Part shown: positions 1 through 9,492 of the stretch, in pieces
How the letters are laid out: each line of letters starts with the position of its first letter
Numbering within the stretch: position 1 is the first letter of the stretch
Origin: CAVUOA01 sp963742955
GTDB taxonomy: Bacteria > Bacteroidota > Ignavibacteria > Tepidaquicellales > OLB5
Direction of reading: 5' to 3'
DNA: 64,000 bases
Assembly (NCBI GenBank): GCA_963742955.1
Contig: CAVUOA010000008.1
Location: 558,001 to 622,000, forward strand
Position numbers and translations under genes: made by a program
The notes under the pieces: generated by a model
Told to the model about the DNA's origin: nothing
What the model saw: the letters and a program-made list of their open reading frames with translations, nothing else
Databases searched by the model: none

Positions 1-799
1 CCCAATCGGGTAAAGCGGTGTATAATAAGTGATGCGGTCCCGCCCAGATATAAATAAATATCAGTGACCAGAAATGAATTATGGAAAGCCTGTAAGAATA
101 AACCGGACGGTTAGCAGCCTTCGGCAGAAAATAATACATCAGCCCCAGGTATGGAGTTGTAAGGAAAAACGCCACTGCGTTATGACCGTACCACCATTGA
201 ACCAGCGCATCCTGAACTCCTGCGTAAACAGGGTAGCTCTTTAAGAAAGTTACCGGAAGCTCGATTGAGTTTACAATGTGCAGTACGGCAACTGTTATAA
301 TGGTTGCAATATAAAACCAGATAGCAACATAAATATGTTTTTCTCTTCGCTTGGCCAGCGTGCCGAAAAAGTTAATTGCAAATATTACCCAGACAACCGC
401 AATTAAAATATCGATTGGCCACTCAAGCTCTGCGTATTCTTTGCTTGTTGTTCTGCCTGTTGTTAAAGTAAACACAGCAGATACAATTATCAGCTGCCAC
501 CCCCAGAAGTGCAGTTTCCCTAACAGGTCACTGTACATTCTTGCTTTGCATAACCTCTGCAGTGAATAATAAACACCCATAAAAATCGCATTACCGACAA
601 ATGCGAATATCACACTATTGGTATGCAGCGGGCGTATTCTGCCGTATGTTATGAATTGTACGTTAAGGTTCAGAGCGGGGAGGAACAGTTGTATTGCTAT
701 AATCAGGCCAACAAGCATACCGATTGCCGCCCATACAACGGTGGCAATAGTAAACATCTTGACAATCTGGTTATCATAACTGAATTTTTCCATCTCCAT
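1..799 (-). CDS. ccoN: cbb3-type cytochrome c oxidase subunit I (CcoN), 3' end outside window
   Basis: The minus strand from ATG at 799 stays open to the window edge, giving about 266 residues of a polytopic membrane protein. Histidines sit in LHTNSVIFAF near residue 50 and in WWYGHNAVAFF near residue 200, the positions of heme and CuB ligands in CcoN. This subunit holds the heme-copper centre that reduces O2 in high-affinity cbb3 oxidases. A GGAG site lies about 12 bases before the chosen start. It is the last of three same-strand genes, ccoI-ccoS-ccoN, a familiar Bacteroidota order. In this group ccoN is often fused to ccoO, which cannot be judged here because the 3' end is missing. The family call is secure. 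Confidence 0.93.
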   Translation of the reverse strand, partial: MEMEKFSYDNQIVKMFTIATVVWAAIGMLVGLIIAIQLFLPALNLNVQFITYGRIRPLHTNSVIFAFVGNAIFMGVYYSLQRLCKARMYSDLLGKLHFWGWQLIIVSAVFTLTTGRTTSKEYAELEWPIDILIAVVWVIFAINFFGTLAKRREKHIYVAIWFYIATIITVAVLHIVNSIELPVTFLKSYPVYAGVQDALVQWWYGHNAVAFFLTTPYLGLMYYFLPKAANRPVYSYRLSIIHFWSLIFIYIWAGPHHLLYTALPDW

Positions 800-818
800 A
801 TTATAAGCTATCTCCTTA

Positions 819-1016
819 TTATAAAGTTTTCTTACTTTTTTCTATTTTCTTGTCCGGGCTTTTTTCCGGTGCAGATTTATTACTATCAAACAATATTCTT
901 ACCGAAGGCGTATAGCGGTCTTCATACTGCCCGTTTTTTACCGCCCAAAGGAATGCGATTAAAAATACCGCTGCAACCAGAAGACTGAAACCGATTAACA
1001 GTATTATTACACTCAT
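819..1016 (-). CDS. ccoS: cbb3-type cytochrome oxidase assembly protein CcoS
   Basis: This 65-residue protein has one N-terminal membrane helix (residues 3-27) followed by FLWAVKNGQYED, the signature of CcoS/FixS, and a charged lysine-rich tail. CcoS is needed to insert cofactors (heme and copper) into CcoN. Its ATG overlaps the end of ccoI by four bases, implying translational coupling, and ccoN starts 19 bases downstream. Length and context are normal for the family. Confidence 0.92.
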   Translation of the reverse strand: MSVIILLIGFSLLVAAVFLIAFLWAVKNGQYEDRYTPSVRILFDSNKSAPEKSPDKKIEKSKKTL

Positions 1017-3428
1017 ATAAGATTCTTCCTTTTAGCTGCAATGTTTGTAGATGCAACAGTGAACAGCACAACCGAAACCGAGCTTGCCGGCATTAGTATA
1101 GCAGCAAGAAGCGGCGATACCGCTCCCTGGAAAGCGAGCGTAATTCCCGCAATGTTATACAAAAATGAAATTGTGAAACTTGCTATAATAATTTTTTTTG
1201 TTGATACTGTAAACTTAATGAAATCATATATTTTATTAAATACAGAAGCATCAAGAATTGCATCACATGCAGGCGAGAAGCCTGTTACATCTTCCGATAC
1301 AGCTATACCAACATCGCTTTGTTTTAATGCTCCGGCATCGTTTAAACCGTCACCAAACATTAAAACTTTTTTATTTTCTGCCTGAAGCGATTTTATATAT
1401 TCGAGTTTTTCTTCCGGTGACTGGTTAAAATTTAATTTTGTTCTCTTATCAAAAAATTTCAGCAAGCTTTCTTTCTCACCTTCATTATCACCCGATAAAA
1501 CCGAAAGTTCATATTTTTTTTCGAGCTCTGAAGTTATTGTTTCAAGCCCGCGGCGGTAAACATTGTTTATATTGAAATATCCCTTTACCGAATTGTTTAT
1601 TGTAAGGTAAACACGGGTATTAAGCTTAACGTTTAAATCCTGCTGCTCACCGGTATATTCAGCGCTGCCAACCTTAAGGTAATTTCCGTCGATTTTTCCT
1701 TCAATGCCTTTGCTTAAAGATTCTTTATATTCACTCACTTCAAAAAACTCATTGCCTTCAATAATAGAATAAATTTTGCCGCTTAGCGGGTGAAGCGAAT
1801 TTCTAACAAGCGATTTAACCAGTTTCTGTTCATAAGAGGTAAGCATAGTTCCCGAAAATGTTACAGCCGAATCACCCGGCTCGGTAATAGTTCCTGTCTT
1901 ATCAAATACAATCGTATTTATTTTTGAAAGTCTTTCTGCCACCGAAGTATTTTTCAGATAAAATTTATTCTTTCCGAGAATCCTCATTGCATTGCCGAGC
2001 GCAAAAGGATTTGTTAATGCCAGCCCGCATGGACATGCTATAATCAGCACGGCGGTAAATGCGTTAATTGCTTTGCTGAAGCTAACGGGCAGCCAGTACA
2101 AAGCTGCTCCAACAGAAATTATCAGAACAGCCGCCGTAAAATATTTTGCCGCTGTGTTGACAACAGAAACAAATTTATTTTCATCTTCTTTAATAAAAGC
2201 ATCTTTATTCCAAAGTTTAGTAAGGTAGCTCCGGGAAACCGTTCTAATTACCTCAAGCTCCACGGCGCTGCCTTTCTGCCTTCCGCCCGCATAAATAATT
2301 TCGCCCGGCACTTTTTCTACAGGAACAGATTCGCCGGTAACAAAGCTGTAATCAATATGCCCGTTCCCGCTGAAGAGTATTGCATCGGCAGGAATAAGCT
2401 CATCATTTCTTACTGCAATTCTATCCCCTTCTTTTAAGTTAGAAACAGGGATACTGCTTTCTTTTCCGGCTTTAATCAACGTAACCGAAACAGGAAAATA
2501 TGATTTATAATTTCTTTCGAAGTTTAATGCATCGTATGTCTTGCTCTGGAAAAGCTTTCCCGCAAGGAGAAGAAAAATAAGCCCTGTCATCGAATCAATA
2601 AACCCGGGGCCTGTTTGTGTAACAATCTCATAAACACTTCTTGCAAACAGCACAATTATTCCTAGCGCAATGGGAAAATCGATATTAATAGTTTTTTGTT
2701 TCAGTCCGGTATAAGCTGATTTAAAGTAATCCGAGGCGGAATAAAAGAACACCGGTATTGCCAGCAGAATATTTAATGCTCCGAAAAACTGGCGGTAGAG
2801 TGATTCAAGGTAACCGCCGAAGGAAAGATATTCGGGAAAGCTCAGCAGCATAATGTTGCCGAAACAGAATCCCGCAACACCGATTTTATAATAAAGTTTC
2901 CGGTTTGAAGAGTATTTTACTTTCTTGTTCCAGGTTGCCGAGATTAATCTGCGGTTCATACCCAATAGAAACCAAAAGTTCAACAAGCCGGCGAAGAGAA
3001 ATTTCATTTTGTTTAAATTTAACGGATAATTTTTTCTGCAGGAAGTTTACTTCCGAAAATAAAACGCCATTATTTAGTTTATAAAGATTTTCAAGAAGCC
3101 ATATACATGCGCTGCAATGCATTTGCGGAATGAAAAAAGAAACGGATGTGATTGTGCCGTCAGTGAAGTCAATCAGCTTTGATGCAATCTGTGTATCATC
3201 GAGAAACTCATACCTTGAGGAAAGTACATTTCCGGTTTTATTTTGTGATATGCCGGGTTTTTCTTCTATCGAATAATAATTGCAGAGATTACCGCCATCA
3301 AGAATCTCATAGACCAGCTTACAGCCGTTACAGCAAAAATACTTGTCATCTATTGCTATATCCTTGTTTTTACAAGGGTCTCCGCAATGATAACAAGCAG
3401 CGTCTATTTGAGTTGATAATTCCTGCAA
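1013..3428 (-). CDS. ccoI: Copper-translocating P-type ATPase CcoI (FixI), one frameshift
   Basis: Two overlapping frames make one protein of about 800 residues: the N-terminal part at 2886-3428 and the main part read from about 2920 down to 1013. The N-terminal part has a Cys-rich metal-binding segment (CYHCGDPC, CCNGC) and an HMA domain with MHCSAC. The main part has the membrane CPC motif (IIACPCGLA), the phosphorylation site DKTGT and the hinge GDGLNDAGAL. CcoI supplies copper for cbb3 oxidase assembly. Reading resumes cleanly if one T is removed from the T4 run at 2914-2917, so this is a single-base insertion, either a sequencing error or a recent mutation. It heads the ccoI-ccoS-ccoN block. 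Confidence 0.9.
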
Positions 3429-3541
3429 TTAATTTGTTAGGTTTGGATTAGAGGTAAAAATAGCATTCTTTATGTTTTGAAACCATGATTTTTGTCATTT
3501 CTGAAAAATTCAGCCAGATGATTATTGAAACAAAACAGCTT

Positions 3542-4147
3542 CTATTTTTTCATATACTTCGAGAGGTCTGATTTCACTGAATCAGCGCTGGATTCAAGTG
3601 AACTTTTTACTCTTTCTCTTTCTTTGGAGCTTTTATTTTGGCTCAATTTAAATTTCCCTTCGAGCCTGTTAACTTTTATTTCAAAAGCAACAATGGCCTT
3701 AAGCAGTTTGTTTTTGTAGACAGCATCAAGTTCGGCATATTGCGCTTTATATGATTTTTCGAATTCCTCAAACATTGCATCAAGCAGCTTTTCGGTTTCC
3801 TCTCCTTCTTTTAATAATTGAGGTGTTCCATAAGCATGAACTGCAATATAATTCCATGTGGGAACATGCTGTTTATGGTCATACAATGACGGTGATATAT
3901 ATGCATGCGGCTCGCTGAAAATTACAAGAACTTCTTTGTTATCGGAAAATGTTTCCCATTGAGGATTAGCTTTTGCCATGTGTGATTTGAGAATTAAATC
4001 ATCCCCACTTTCTTCAATCACAAACGGAAGGTGTGTTGCAATAGGCAAAGCATCTTTTTCGGATATAAGCACGGCGAAGTTATATTCTCTCATGAACTTA
4101 ATGAGTTCGGCTTTATCTTTTTCTTCAAAATGTTTTGGTATGTACAT
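3542..4147 (-). CDS. FMN-binding negative transcriptional regulator, PaiB family
   Basis: The 201-residue protein begins MYIPKHFEEKD and contains TWNYIAVHAYG in the middle, both typical of PaiB-type split-barrel flavin-binding proteins. Bacillus PaiB is described as a regulator of sporulation and protease genes; the role in this group is not known. The C-terminal tail, roughly residues 170-201, is rich in serine, lysine and glutamate and looks disordered. The next gene downstream on the same strand would be outside this pair; the GNAT acetyltransferase lies 13 bases upstream, and PaiA, the classic partner of PaiB, is also a GNAT enzyme, which makes the pairing notable. Confidence 0.85.
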   Translation of the reverse strand: MYIPKHFEEKDKAELIKFMREYNFAVLISEKDALPIATHLPFVIEESGDDLILKSHMAKANPQWETFSDNKEVLVIFSEPHAYISPSLYDHKQHVPTWNYIAVHAYGTPQLLKEGEETEKLLDAMFEEFEKSYKAQYAELDAVYKNKLLKAIVAFEIKVNRLEGKFKLSQNKSSKERERVKSSLESSADSVKSDLSKYMKK

Positions 4148-4160
4148 AAAAGGAATCCTA

Positions 4161-4655
4161 TTAGAGTTTTTTGCTCATTACTACACTGCGGTAATTAGCT
4201 TTTTTCCATTGCTGGTAACCGATTTGTTTATATCCGCGCTTTTCGTAATAATCTATTAAATGCTGAGCTTCCTCTGCGGTATCAAGTGCAATTTCATTTA
4301 TTCCTTTATCTTTTACATATTTCTCAACAAAATCCATTAACATGCTTCCCACACCCTTGCACTGGAATTCAGGCTCAACGGCAAACTTACCGAAAACTTC
4401 AATATCACTGCGGTTATAAATTTCGGGGGAGTTTTTCCCTTTTGGATAAATTAAAATTGTTCCAATTATTTTATCATCCTCAACTGCTACAAAGCACTCA
4501 CCCCTATCAACAAACCACTGCATATCTTCTTCCGATATGAAGGTTGCAACATAATGCAGCCCCATATCAGCCAGCTTTTTATAAGCACGGTGTAGAAGGG
4601 ATACCAGTTCTGTCATTGAATCCATATCCGAAAATTTACGGATTGTGATGTCCAT
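4161..4655 (-). CDS. GNAT family N-acetyltransferase
   Basis: From the ATG at 4655 this is a 164-residue GNAT protein beginning MDITIRKFSD. The acetyl-CoA binding stretch FAVEPEFQCKGVGSMLM, with the Q/R-x-x-G-x-G/A type loop, and the C-terminal YYEKRGY are family hallmarks. The frame is open further upstream to 4691, but those twelve residues (DSRLRGND) are translated from an intergenic inverted repeat, so the later start is preferred. It lies 13 bases upstream of the PaiB-like gene and is probably co-transcribed with it. The substrate cannot be told; a PaiA-like polyamine acetyltransferase is a possibility. Confidence 0.84.
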   Translation of the reverse strand: MDITIRKFSDMDSMTELVSLLHRAYKKLADMGLHYVATFISEEDMQWFVDRGECFVAVEDDKIIGTILIYPKGKNSPEIYNRSDIEVFGKFAVEPEFQCKGVGSMLMDFVEKYVKDKGINEIALDTAEEAQHLIDYYEKRGYKQIGYQQWKKANYRSVVMSKKL

Positions 4656-4664
4656 CTTTATTTT

Positions 4665-4690
4665 GTCATTCCCGCGAAGGCGGGAATCCA
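4665..4690. repeat. Intergenic palindromic repeat (DSRLRGND type)
   Basis: A perfect inverted repeat, ATTCCCGC at 4668-4675 and GCGGGAAT at 4680-4687 with a GAAG loop, sits between the GNAT gene and adenine deaminase. Flanking bases GTCATTCCCGC...GCGGGAATCC match a widespread family of small mobile palindromes whose translation gives DSRLRGND. It may also act as a weak transcription barrier. Confidence 0.7.
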
Positions 4691-4756
4691 ATTAGCATGT
4701 TGTAAATGTTGAAAATATTTTCGGTTTTAATTGTCACCAGCTTGTTTTCAAGTCTG

Positions 4757-6412
4757 CTATACCCCTAATTCAACAAACTCAAACTTAGCGCCATCGAACA
4801 ACCCTTTATCACTTAATTTTAACTGCGGTATAACAAGCAGTGCCATAAACGATAATGTCATATACGGCGAGTGAAGCGTACTCCCAAGCTCTTTTGCAAG
4901 GGCATCAATTCTTGTATACATCTCTGCAACTTTATACCCGTCTTCATTAGTCATTATTCCTGCAACAGGCAGCGGCAGGACTTCAACCTTACCGTCATTC
5001 ACAACCGAAATGCCGCCTTTGTTTTCTATGATTGCATTAACTGCATTGCATATATCTTCATCAGTTGTTCCGACAGCAATTATGTTATGCGAATCATGCG
5101 CCACGCATGAAGCTATTGCACCTTTCTTTAACCCGAAGTTTTTAATGAAGCCAATAGCGGGCTTTCCGTTTGAATAGCGTTCAGTTACAGCCAGCTTAAG
5201 GACATCATTGTTAATATCAGAAGTAAGTTTTCCGTAGATCGAATGCGCATTAACATGAAGCTCATTGGTTATCAATTGACCGTCAAGCGCTTCTATAACT
5301 CTGATTTTTGCTTCAGCAGGTGTACCGTCAGAATTCACAGCGCGGGGGGTATCTATAGCAAAATCACTCGGTGTTTTTTTTGAAGTGTTAAAGTTATTTG
5401 TAATCTCTGCTTTAACGCTTTCGATTAATGTCTTTCCGTTTTCAGCCACGAGTAAGCCGTTAATATAGGTCTTCTGAACTTTGAAGTCCTTTAGATTTTC
5501 GGTTACAATAAAATCAGCCGGGTCGCCTTCGCGGAGCATACCAACTTTAAGCGAGTAATGCTCAACCGGATTCAAACTGGCGCACCTGAGCACATCAAAT
5601 AAATCATATCCGTAAGCAACAGAGCGTTTAACCAAATCATTTATGTGGCTGACAGCTAAATCATTAGGATGTTTATCATCGCTGCAGAACATTACTTTAC
5701 CGGGAAAGTCTTTAATGATTGTATGAAGCGTCTCATAGTTCTTTGCAGCAGAGCCTTCGCGAATGAGGATTTTCATTCCGAATTTTAATTTATCCAATGC
5801 TTCATCGAGCATAAAGCATTCATGGTCAGTTGAAATCCCTGCATCAATATATTTTTTTGCTTTCTCCCCCTTAAGTCCGGGAGCGTGACCATCAACAGGT
5901 TTGCCAAGCTCATGCGCAATTTTAATTTTTTCCAATACAACAGGGTCATTGAACAGCACTCCGGGGTAATTCATCATCTCGCTTAAATAATGCAATCCGT
6001 CATTATTGAAAAGCTCTCTTATATCATTTGGAGTAACTTCCGCTCCTGCAGTTTCAAAAGTTGTTGCGGGTACGCAAGATGAAGCGCCGAAATAAAACTT
6101 AAACGGGACTTTCCGGCCGTTATCAATCATATATCTGATTCCGTTTATTCCGAGCACGTTAGCAATTTCGTGCGGGTCGGAAACGGTTGCAACTGTGCCG
6201 TGAACAACAGCCAGCCGTGCAAATTCAGACGGAACCAGCATCGAGCTTTCAACATGAACGTGTGAATCAATAAAACCGGGGATTATATAATTTTGGTAAG
6301 AGCCGCTTGTTCTCTCTATTTTTTTAATAATGCCGTCTTTGGCGGTAACTGAACCGGGATAGATTTCGCGGTTATGTATATCAACAATATTGCCTTGTAT
6401 GGTAAAATTCAT
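4757..6412 (-). CDS. ade: Adenine deaminase
   Basis: The 551-residue protein matches the bacterial Ade family, which converts adenine to hypoxanthine and ammonia in purine salvage, using an Mn/Fe centre. Visible motifs are GFIDSHVHVESSM (metal-binding HxH, near residue 50), VSDPHEIANV, DGHAPGL, STDHECF and CSDDKHPNDL, in the family order. The C-terminal domain (residues 350-551) has VAHDSHNIIAVG, typical of Ade rather than of other amidohydrolases. Length is normal and the frame is intact. It is a single-gene unit on the minus strand, with the toxin gene starting a new unit upstream. Confidence 0.94.
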   Translation of the reverse strand: MNFTIQGNIVDIHNREIYPGSVTAKDGIIKKIERTSGSYQNYIIPGFIDSHVHVESSMLVPSEFARLAVVHGTVATVSDPHEIANVLGINGIRYMIDNGRKVPFKFYFGASSCVPATTFETAGAEVTPNDIRELFNNDGLHYLSEMMNYPGVLFNDPVVLEKIKIAHELGKPVDGHAPGLKGEKAKKYIDAGISTDHECFMLDEALDKLKFGMKILIREGSAAKNYETLHTIIKDFPGKVMFCSDDKHPNDLAVSHINDLVKRSVAYGYDLFDVLRCASLNPVEHYSLKVGMLREGDPADFIVTENLKDFKVQKTYINGLLVAENGKTLIESVKAEITNNFNTSKKTPSDFAIDTPRAVNSDGTPAEAKIRVIEALDGQLITNELHVNAHSIYGKLTSDINNDVLKLAVTERYSNGKPAIGFIKNFGLKKGAIASCVAHDSHNIIAVGTTDEDICNAVNAIIENKGGISVVNDGKVEVLPLPVAGIMTNEDGYKVAEMYTRIDALAKELGSTLHSPYMTLSFMALLVIPQLKLSDKGLFDGAKFEFVELGV

Positions 6413-6447
6413 TTTCTAAGAATTACTTTGGAATTTAAGAAGCTTGC

Positions 6448-6819
6448 TTATTTTTCGTAAAAGACAATATCTAATTCCTTTATTCTCTTAAAATCAGAAT
6501 CTGAAGTTACGAGAGGTATGTTTAGATAAATTGATGTTGCTGCAATTATTGCATCTGGAATCTTAATACCATATTGAGAACGAATAGAAATAGTACTGTT
6601 TTTAATAGTTGAGTTAATATCTACGATACTTGATTGTGAAAGTAACTTATGAATTGTATTTTCGTCAGTTTCGGTAAGATTTTTGCTGCTGAGAAGTTCT
6701 ATTTCTGTTATAAAAGAAATAAATAATGTTGAATTTTCCAGTAGGTCAATTAATCTTGAATCTCCTGTTAAAAGGTAAATTAATACATTAGTATCTGCAA
6801 CAATACTATTTCCATTCAT
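6448..6819 (-). CDS. PIN-domain toxin, VapC-like
   Basis: This 123-residue protein opens with IVADTNVLIYLLTGD, the PIN-domain start with its first catalytic aspartate at about residue 9. A glutamate lies in FITEIELLS and further acidic residues in KIPDAIIAATS and LVTSDSDF, together forming the metal-dependent RNase site. VapC toxins cleave tRNA or rRNA and are held inactive by a cognate antitoxin. The gene overlaps the 3' end of the small upstream antitoxin gene by 14 bases, the usual organisation of such pairs. The target RNA is unknown. Confidence 0.87.
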   Translation of the reverse strand: MNGNSIVADTNVLIYLLTGDSRLIDLLENSTLFISFITEIELLSSKNLTETDENTIHKLLSQSSIVDINSTIKNSTISIRSQYGIKIPDAIIAATSIYLNIPLVTSDSDFKRIKELDIVFYEK

Positions 6820-6979
6820 TTCTCAATCTTTTTTGAAATGCAAGCCCATCTTCACCGTATTTAACTTTTCCGCAAAATTCAGAAGCTTTGAATTTTTTAG
6901 GTGATTTTGTGGCTTTGATTGACTTCAAAACCCTTTTAATTTCACGCTTTTTAGCTGTTTTTTTAATTATTACTACCAT
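6806..6979 (-). CDS. Small basic antitoxin partner of the PIN toxin
   Basis: A 57-codon frame runs from ATG at 6979 to TAG at 6806-6808. Its product is very basic (MVVIIKKTAKKREIKRVLK at the start) and ends ..LRNEWK. It overlaps the PIN toxin start by 14 bases, which marks it as the antitoxin of the pair. It does not look like the AbrB, MazE, Phd or RelB DNA-binding antitoxins I can recognise; it resembles the short proteins found before PIN toxins in Bacteroidota (possibly the DUF2683 group, not confirmed). The family is therefore given at low certainty but the gene itself is well supported by context. Confidence 0.72.
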   Translation of the reverse strand: MVVIIKKTAKKREIKRVLKSIKATKSPKKFKASEFCGKVKYGEDGLAFQKRLRNEWK

Positions 6980-7042
6980 ACATTAAATCTATCAAAATTT
7001 TTATATATTTGCCATTCAAATATTAAAATAAAAGGGGACTTT

Positions 7043-8074
7043 TCATTCATCCTTTTTCAAATACACTGTTCTTATCGGGAACGGAATCTCAATCCCTTCT
7101 TTCCTGAAGCGGTCGGTGAGGCGTTTTATAAATTCATGCTTAACCAGAAATTGGTCTGTAACCTCTTTTCCTCTCAATATTACTGAGAAGTTTATACTTG
7201 AATCACCGAACTCGTTATACCTTATAAACGGCTCGTGTTCGGGAACACCGCCTTTAACGTTTTGCATTACGTCTTTTGCAACTTCAATTGTAACACGTTC
7301 TACTTTGTGTAAATCGCTTCCATAGCTTACACCGAGATTAACCAGAACGGACATTTGTTCTTCCGGCAGGTAATAATTTGTCACAATGCTTTCGGCAAGT
7401 TTTTTATTGGGAATTACTACAAGGTTATTAGGCAAAACCCTGATAGTGGTATAACGCCAAGTAATATCTACAATGTAACCGGCATATCCGCCCTCAATTT
7501 CTATATAATTGCCGATGTTTATTTTACCGGATGCAATTAAACTTATACCCGAAAAAAGATTTGATAGTGTATCCTGAAGTGCAAGCGCAACTGCCAGTCC
7601 GCCCACACCAAGAGCTGTAAGAATTGGAGTTATAGAAATACCCAGCGTCTGAAAAATCACCATCAGCCCGATGATGTATATAAGAATCAAAGTAATGTTA
7701 ACAAAAATTGAAGTGGAAGGCAGTACACCTTTGTTTTTTTCAGAATAGATTTTAATAAATCCGACTGACAGGCGGGCAACTACAAAGGTAACTGAAAATA
7801 TTATCAGAACCAGAAGAACCTTACTAAGCAAATCGTGGAGCCGGGGTGTCATTCCCACAATTTCTATATCAATATAAATACCGATTATCAGGAATAATAA
7901 AACTACAAAACCGCGCATAGAACGGACAGCTATTTGAGCATGCGGGGAAGTTTTGCCCATCTTCCGCTTGATGATATGGAAGATTATTTTTTCAAATATG
8001 TAGCCCGCAATTAACCCTCCCAGAACAATGGCGGCCGGTATTATGTACTGTGTATATTGATTAAAATCACTCAT
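7043..8074 (-). CDS. Small-conductance mechanosensitive channel, MscS family
   Basis: The 343-residue protein has four to five predicted helices in residues 10-165 and then the MscS pore helix TALGVGGLAVALALQDTLSNLFSG near residue 155-180, which in this family lines the pore and is followed by the beta domain (IEGGYAGYIVDITWRYTTIR). Such channels open under membrane tension and release solutes on hypo-osmotic shock. It is divergently transcribed from the MgtC/DUF4010 gene with 91 bases between them. Length and frame are normal. Confidence 0.92.
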   Translation of the reverse strand: MSDFNQYTQYIIPAAIVLGGLIAGYIFEKIIFHIIKRKMGKTSPHAQIAVRSMRGFVVLLFLIIGIYIDIEIVGMTPRLHDLLSKVLLVLIIFSVTFVVARLSVGFIKIYSEKNKGVLPSTSIFVNITLILIYIIGLMVIFQTLGISITPILTALGVGGLAVALALQDTLSNLFSGISLIASGKINIGNYIEIEGGYAGYIVDITWRYTTIRVLPNNLVVIPNKKLAESIVTNYYLPEEQMSVLVNLGVSYGSDLHKVERVTIEVAKDVMQNVKGGVPEHEPFIRYNEFGDSSINFSVILRGKEVTDQFLVKHEFIKRLTDRFRKEGIEIPFPIRTVYLKKDE

Positions 8075-8165
8075 ATATGAGAAGTTAATAATTTAAGCAT
8101 GTTAAGTAAACCCAAAAACCTGTTTTGAATTGAAAATAGGCTCCATTTGAGATATTTTAAATAAA

Positions 8166-9434
8166 ATGAATATAATCCCTAACATACCTGATGTTCTTGT
8201 TCAGTTTGTTGTAGTATTGTTACTATCACTGCTAATAGGACTCGAACAAAGACGCTACCACGATGAAGAAAACGAAGAAATGGTGCTGCTCGGTACTGAC
8301 CGCACGTTTACTCTCATCGGCCTTTTCGGTTTCTTAATGTATATACTCGATGAAAAGAATTTTGTGCTGTTTATAACAGGCGGGGTAATGCTTTCGATAC
8401 TCTTTGGTATTTTTTATTACTGGAAAATTAAAAACATCCATACATACGGAGTAACAAATATTCTTGTAGCGCTTGTTACTTACTCGCTCGGTCCGATAGT
8501 TATTACTCAGCCGCTGTGGTTTTCATTGCTGGTAGTTGTATCAATCTTAATCATGGTACCGATGAAGCAGTTCTTCGGGAACCTCTCAAAAAAAATAGAC
8601 GAGAACGAGTTCATAACCATTGCGAAATTTATTATAATCGCAGGAGTTATACTGCCGATTTTACCCCGTACCACTGAAATACCTTTTATTAATATTTCAG
8701 CATATAATCTTTGGCTGACAGTTGTAGTTGTTTCAAGCATTTCGTATTTGAGCTACCTGCTTCAAAAATTTGTATTTAAAAAATCGGGAATAGTTATTTC
8801 GGGAATACTCGGCGGATTTTACAGCAGCACCGCAACAACGCTTATAATATCAAGAAAAAGCCGGGAGATGAAACCCGATTCGAACACCTATGCCGCATCG
8901 ATTGTGCTTGCAACCGCAATGATGTATGTACGGATACTAATACTGATGTTTATATTTAACAGCGCGCTTGGAATGTTTCTGCTTCCGTATTTTATTATCC
9001 TGATTCTATTATCTCTCGCTGTAGGGTTTGGAATTCATTACATAAAACTTCCGAAGACAAACTCAGCAGAAACCATAATACATGATAAAAATCCGCTTGA
9101 GCTGAAAATTGCCGCCCTGTTTGCCGTGCTGTTTGTTTTGTTCAGCTTTTTGACGCATTACATAGTTCAAAATTACGGAACAGGGGGACTCAACATTCTT
9201 TCTTATGTAGTCGGCTTTACGGATATTGACCCGTTTTTGCTGAACCTGTTTCAGGGCAAATATCCCCTTGCAGTAAATTTTATTGCAAAGGCATCTTTGC
9301 AGGCAATAATATCAAATAATATTCTAAAGAGTGTTTTTATGGGAGTCCTTGCAGACAGGCAAACGAAAAAGATTGCTATTATTGGAATGGGAATAATTAC
9401 TGCGGTTAACCTTGTAATGGCTTTGATGATGTAA
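8166..9434 (+). CDS. MgtC/SapB-DUF4010 family integral membrane protein
   Basis: The 422-residue protein is almost wholly hydrophobic. The N-terminal 140 residues carry the MgtC/SapB pattern (LLSLLIGLEQRR, GTDRTFTLIGLFG), and the rest is the DUF4010 domain (GILGGFYSSTATTLIISRKS near residue 215), a common fusion in Bacteroidota and Proteobacteria. Its transport or regulatory role is not established. The start follows an A-rich leader (TTTTAAATAAAATG) with no Shine-Dalgarno site. It stands alone on the plus strand and converges on ferritin. Confidence 0.85.
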   Translation: MNIIPNIPDVLVQFVVVLLLSLLIGLEQRRYHDEENEEMVLLGTDRTFTLIGLFGFLMYILDEKNFVLFITGGVMLSILFGIFYYWKIKNIHTYGVTNILVALVTYSLGPIVITQPLWFSLLVVVSILIMVPMKQFFGNLSKKIDENEFITIAKFIIIAGVILPILPRTTEIPFINISAYNLWLTVVVVSSISYLSYLLQKFVFKKSGIVISGILGGFYSSTATTLIISRKSREMKPDSNTYAASIVLATAMMYVRILILMFIFNSALGMFLLPYFIILILLSLAVGFGIHYIKLPKTNSAETIIHDKNPLELKIAALFAVLFVLFSFLTHYIVQNYGTGGLNILSYVVGFTDIDPFLLNLFQGKYPLAVNFIAKASLQAIISNNILKSVFMGVLADRQTKKIAIIGMGIITAVNLVMALMM

Positions 9435-9467
9435 AAAAAGCAGGAAACACAAATATGTATTTCCTGC
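9433..9467 (-). terminator. Rho-independent terminator of ferritin gene
   Basis: On the minus strand an 8-bp stem, GCAGGAAA pairing with TTTCCTGC (9440-9447 and 9460-9467), is followed by seven T. It lies 26 bases past the ferritin stop. It abuts the stop of the convergent MgtC/DUF4010 gene. Confidence 0.8.
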
Positions 9468-9492
9468 ACAAATAACAATATGCCTCTTAAAA

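Noticed and set aside
2886..3428. Separate copper-binding protein upstream of ccoI
   Set aside because: It is the N-terminal part of CcoI cut off by a single-base shift; the amino acid order continues in the next frame.
4656..4691. Upstream start of the GNAT gene at 4691
   Set aside because: The added residues come from a palindromic repeat and are not part of the GNAT fold.
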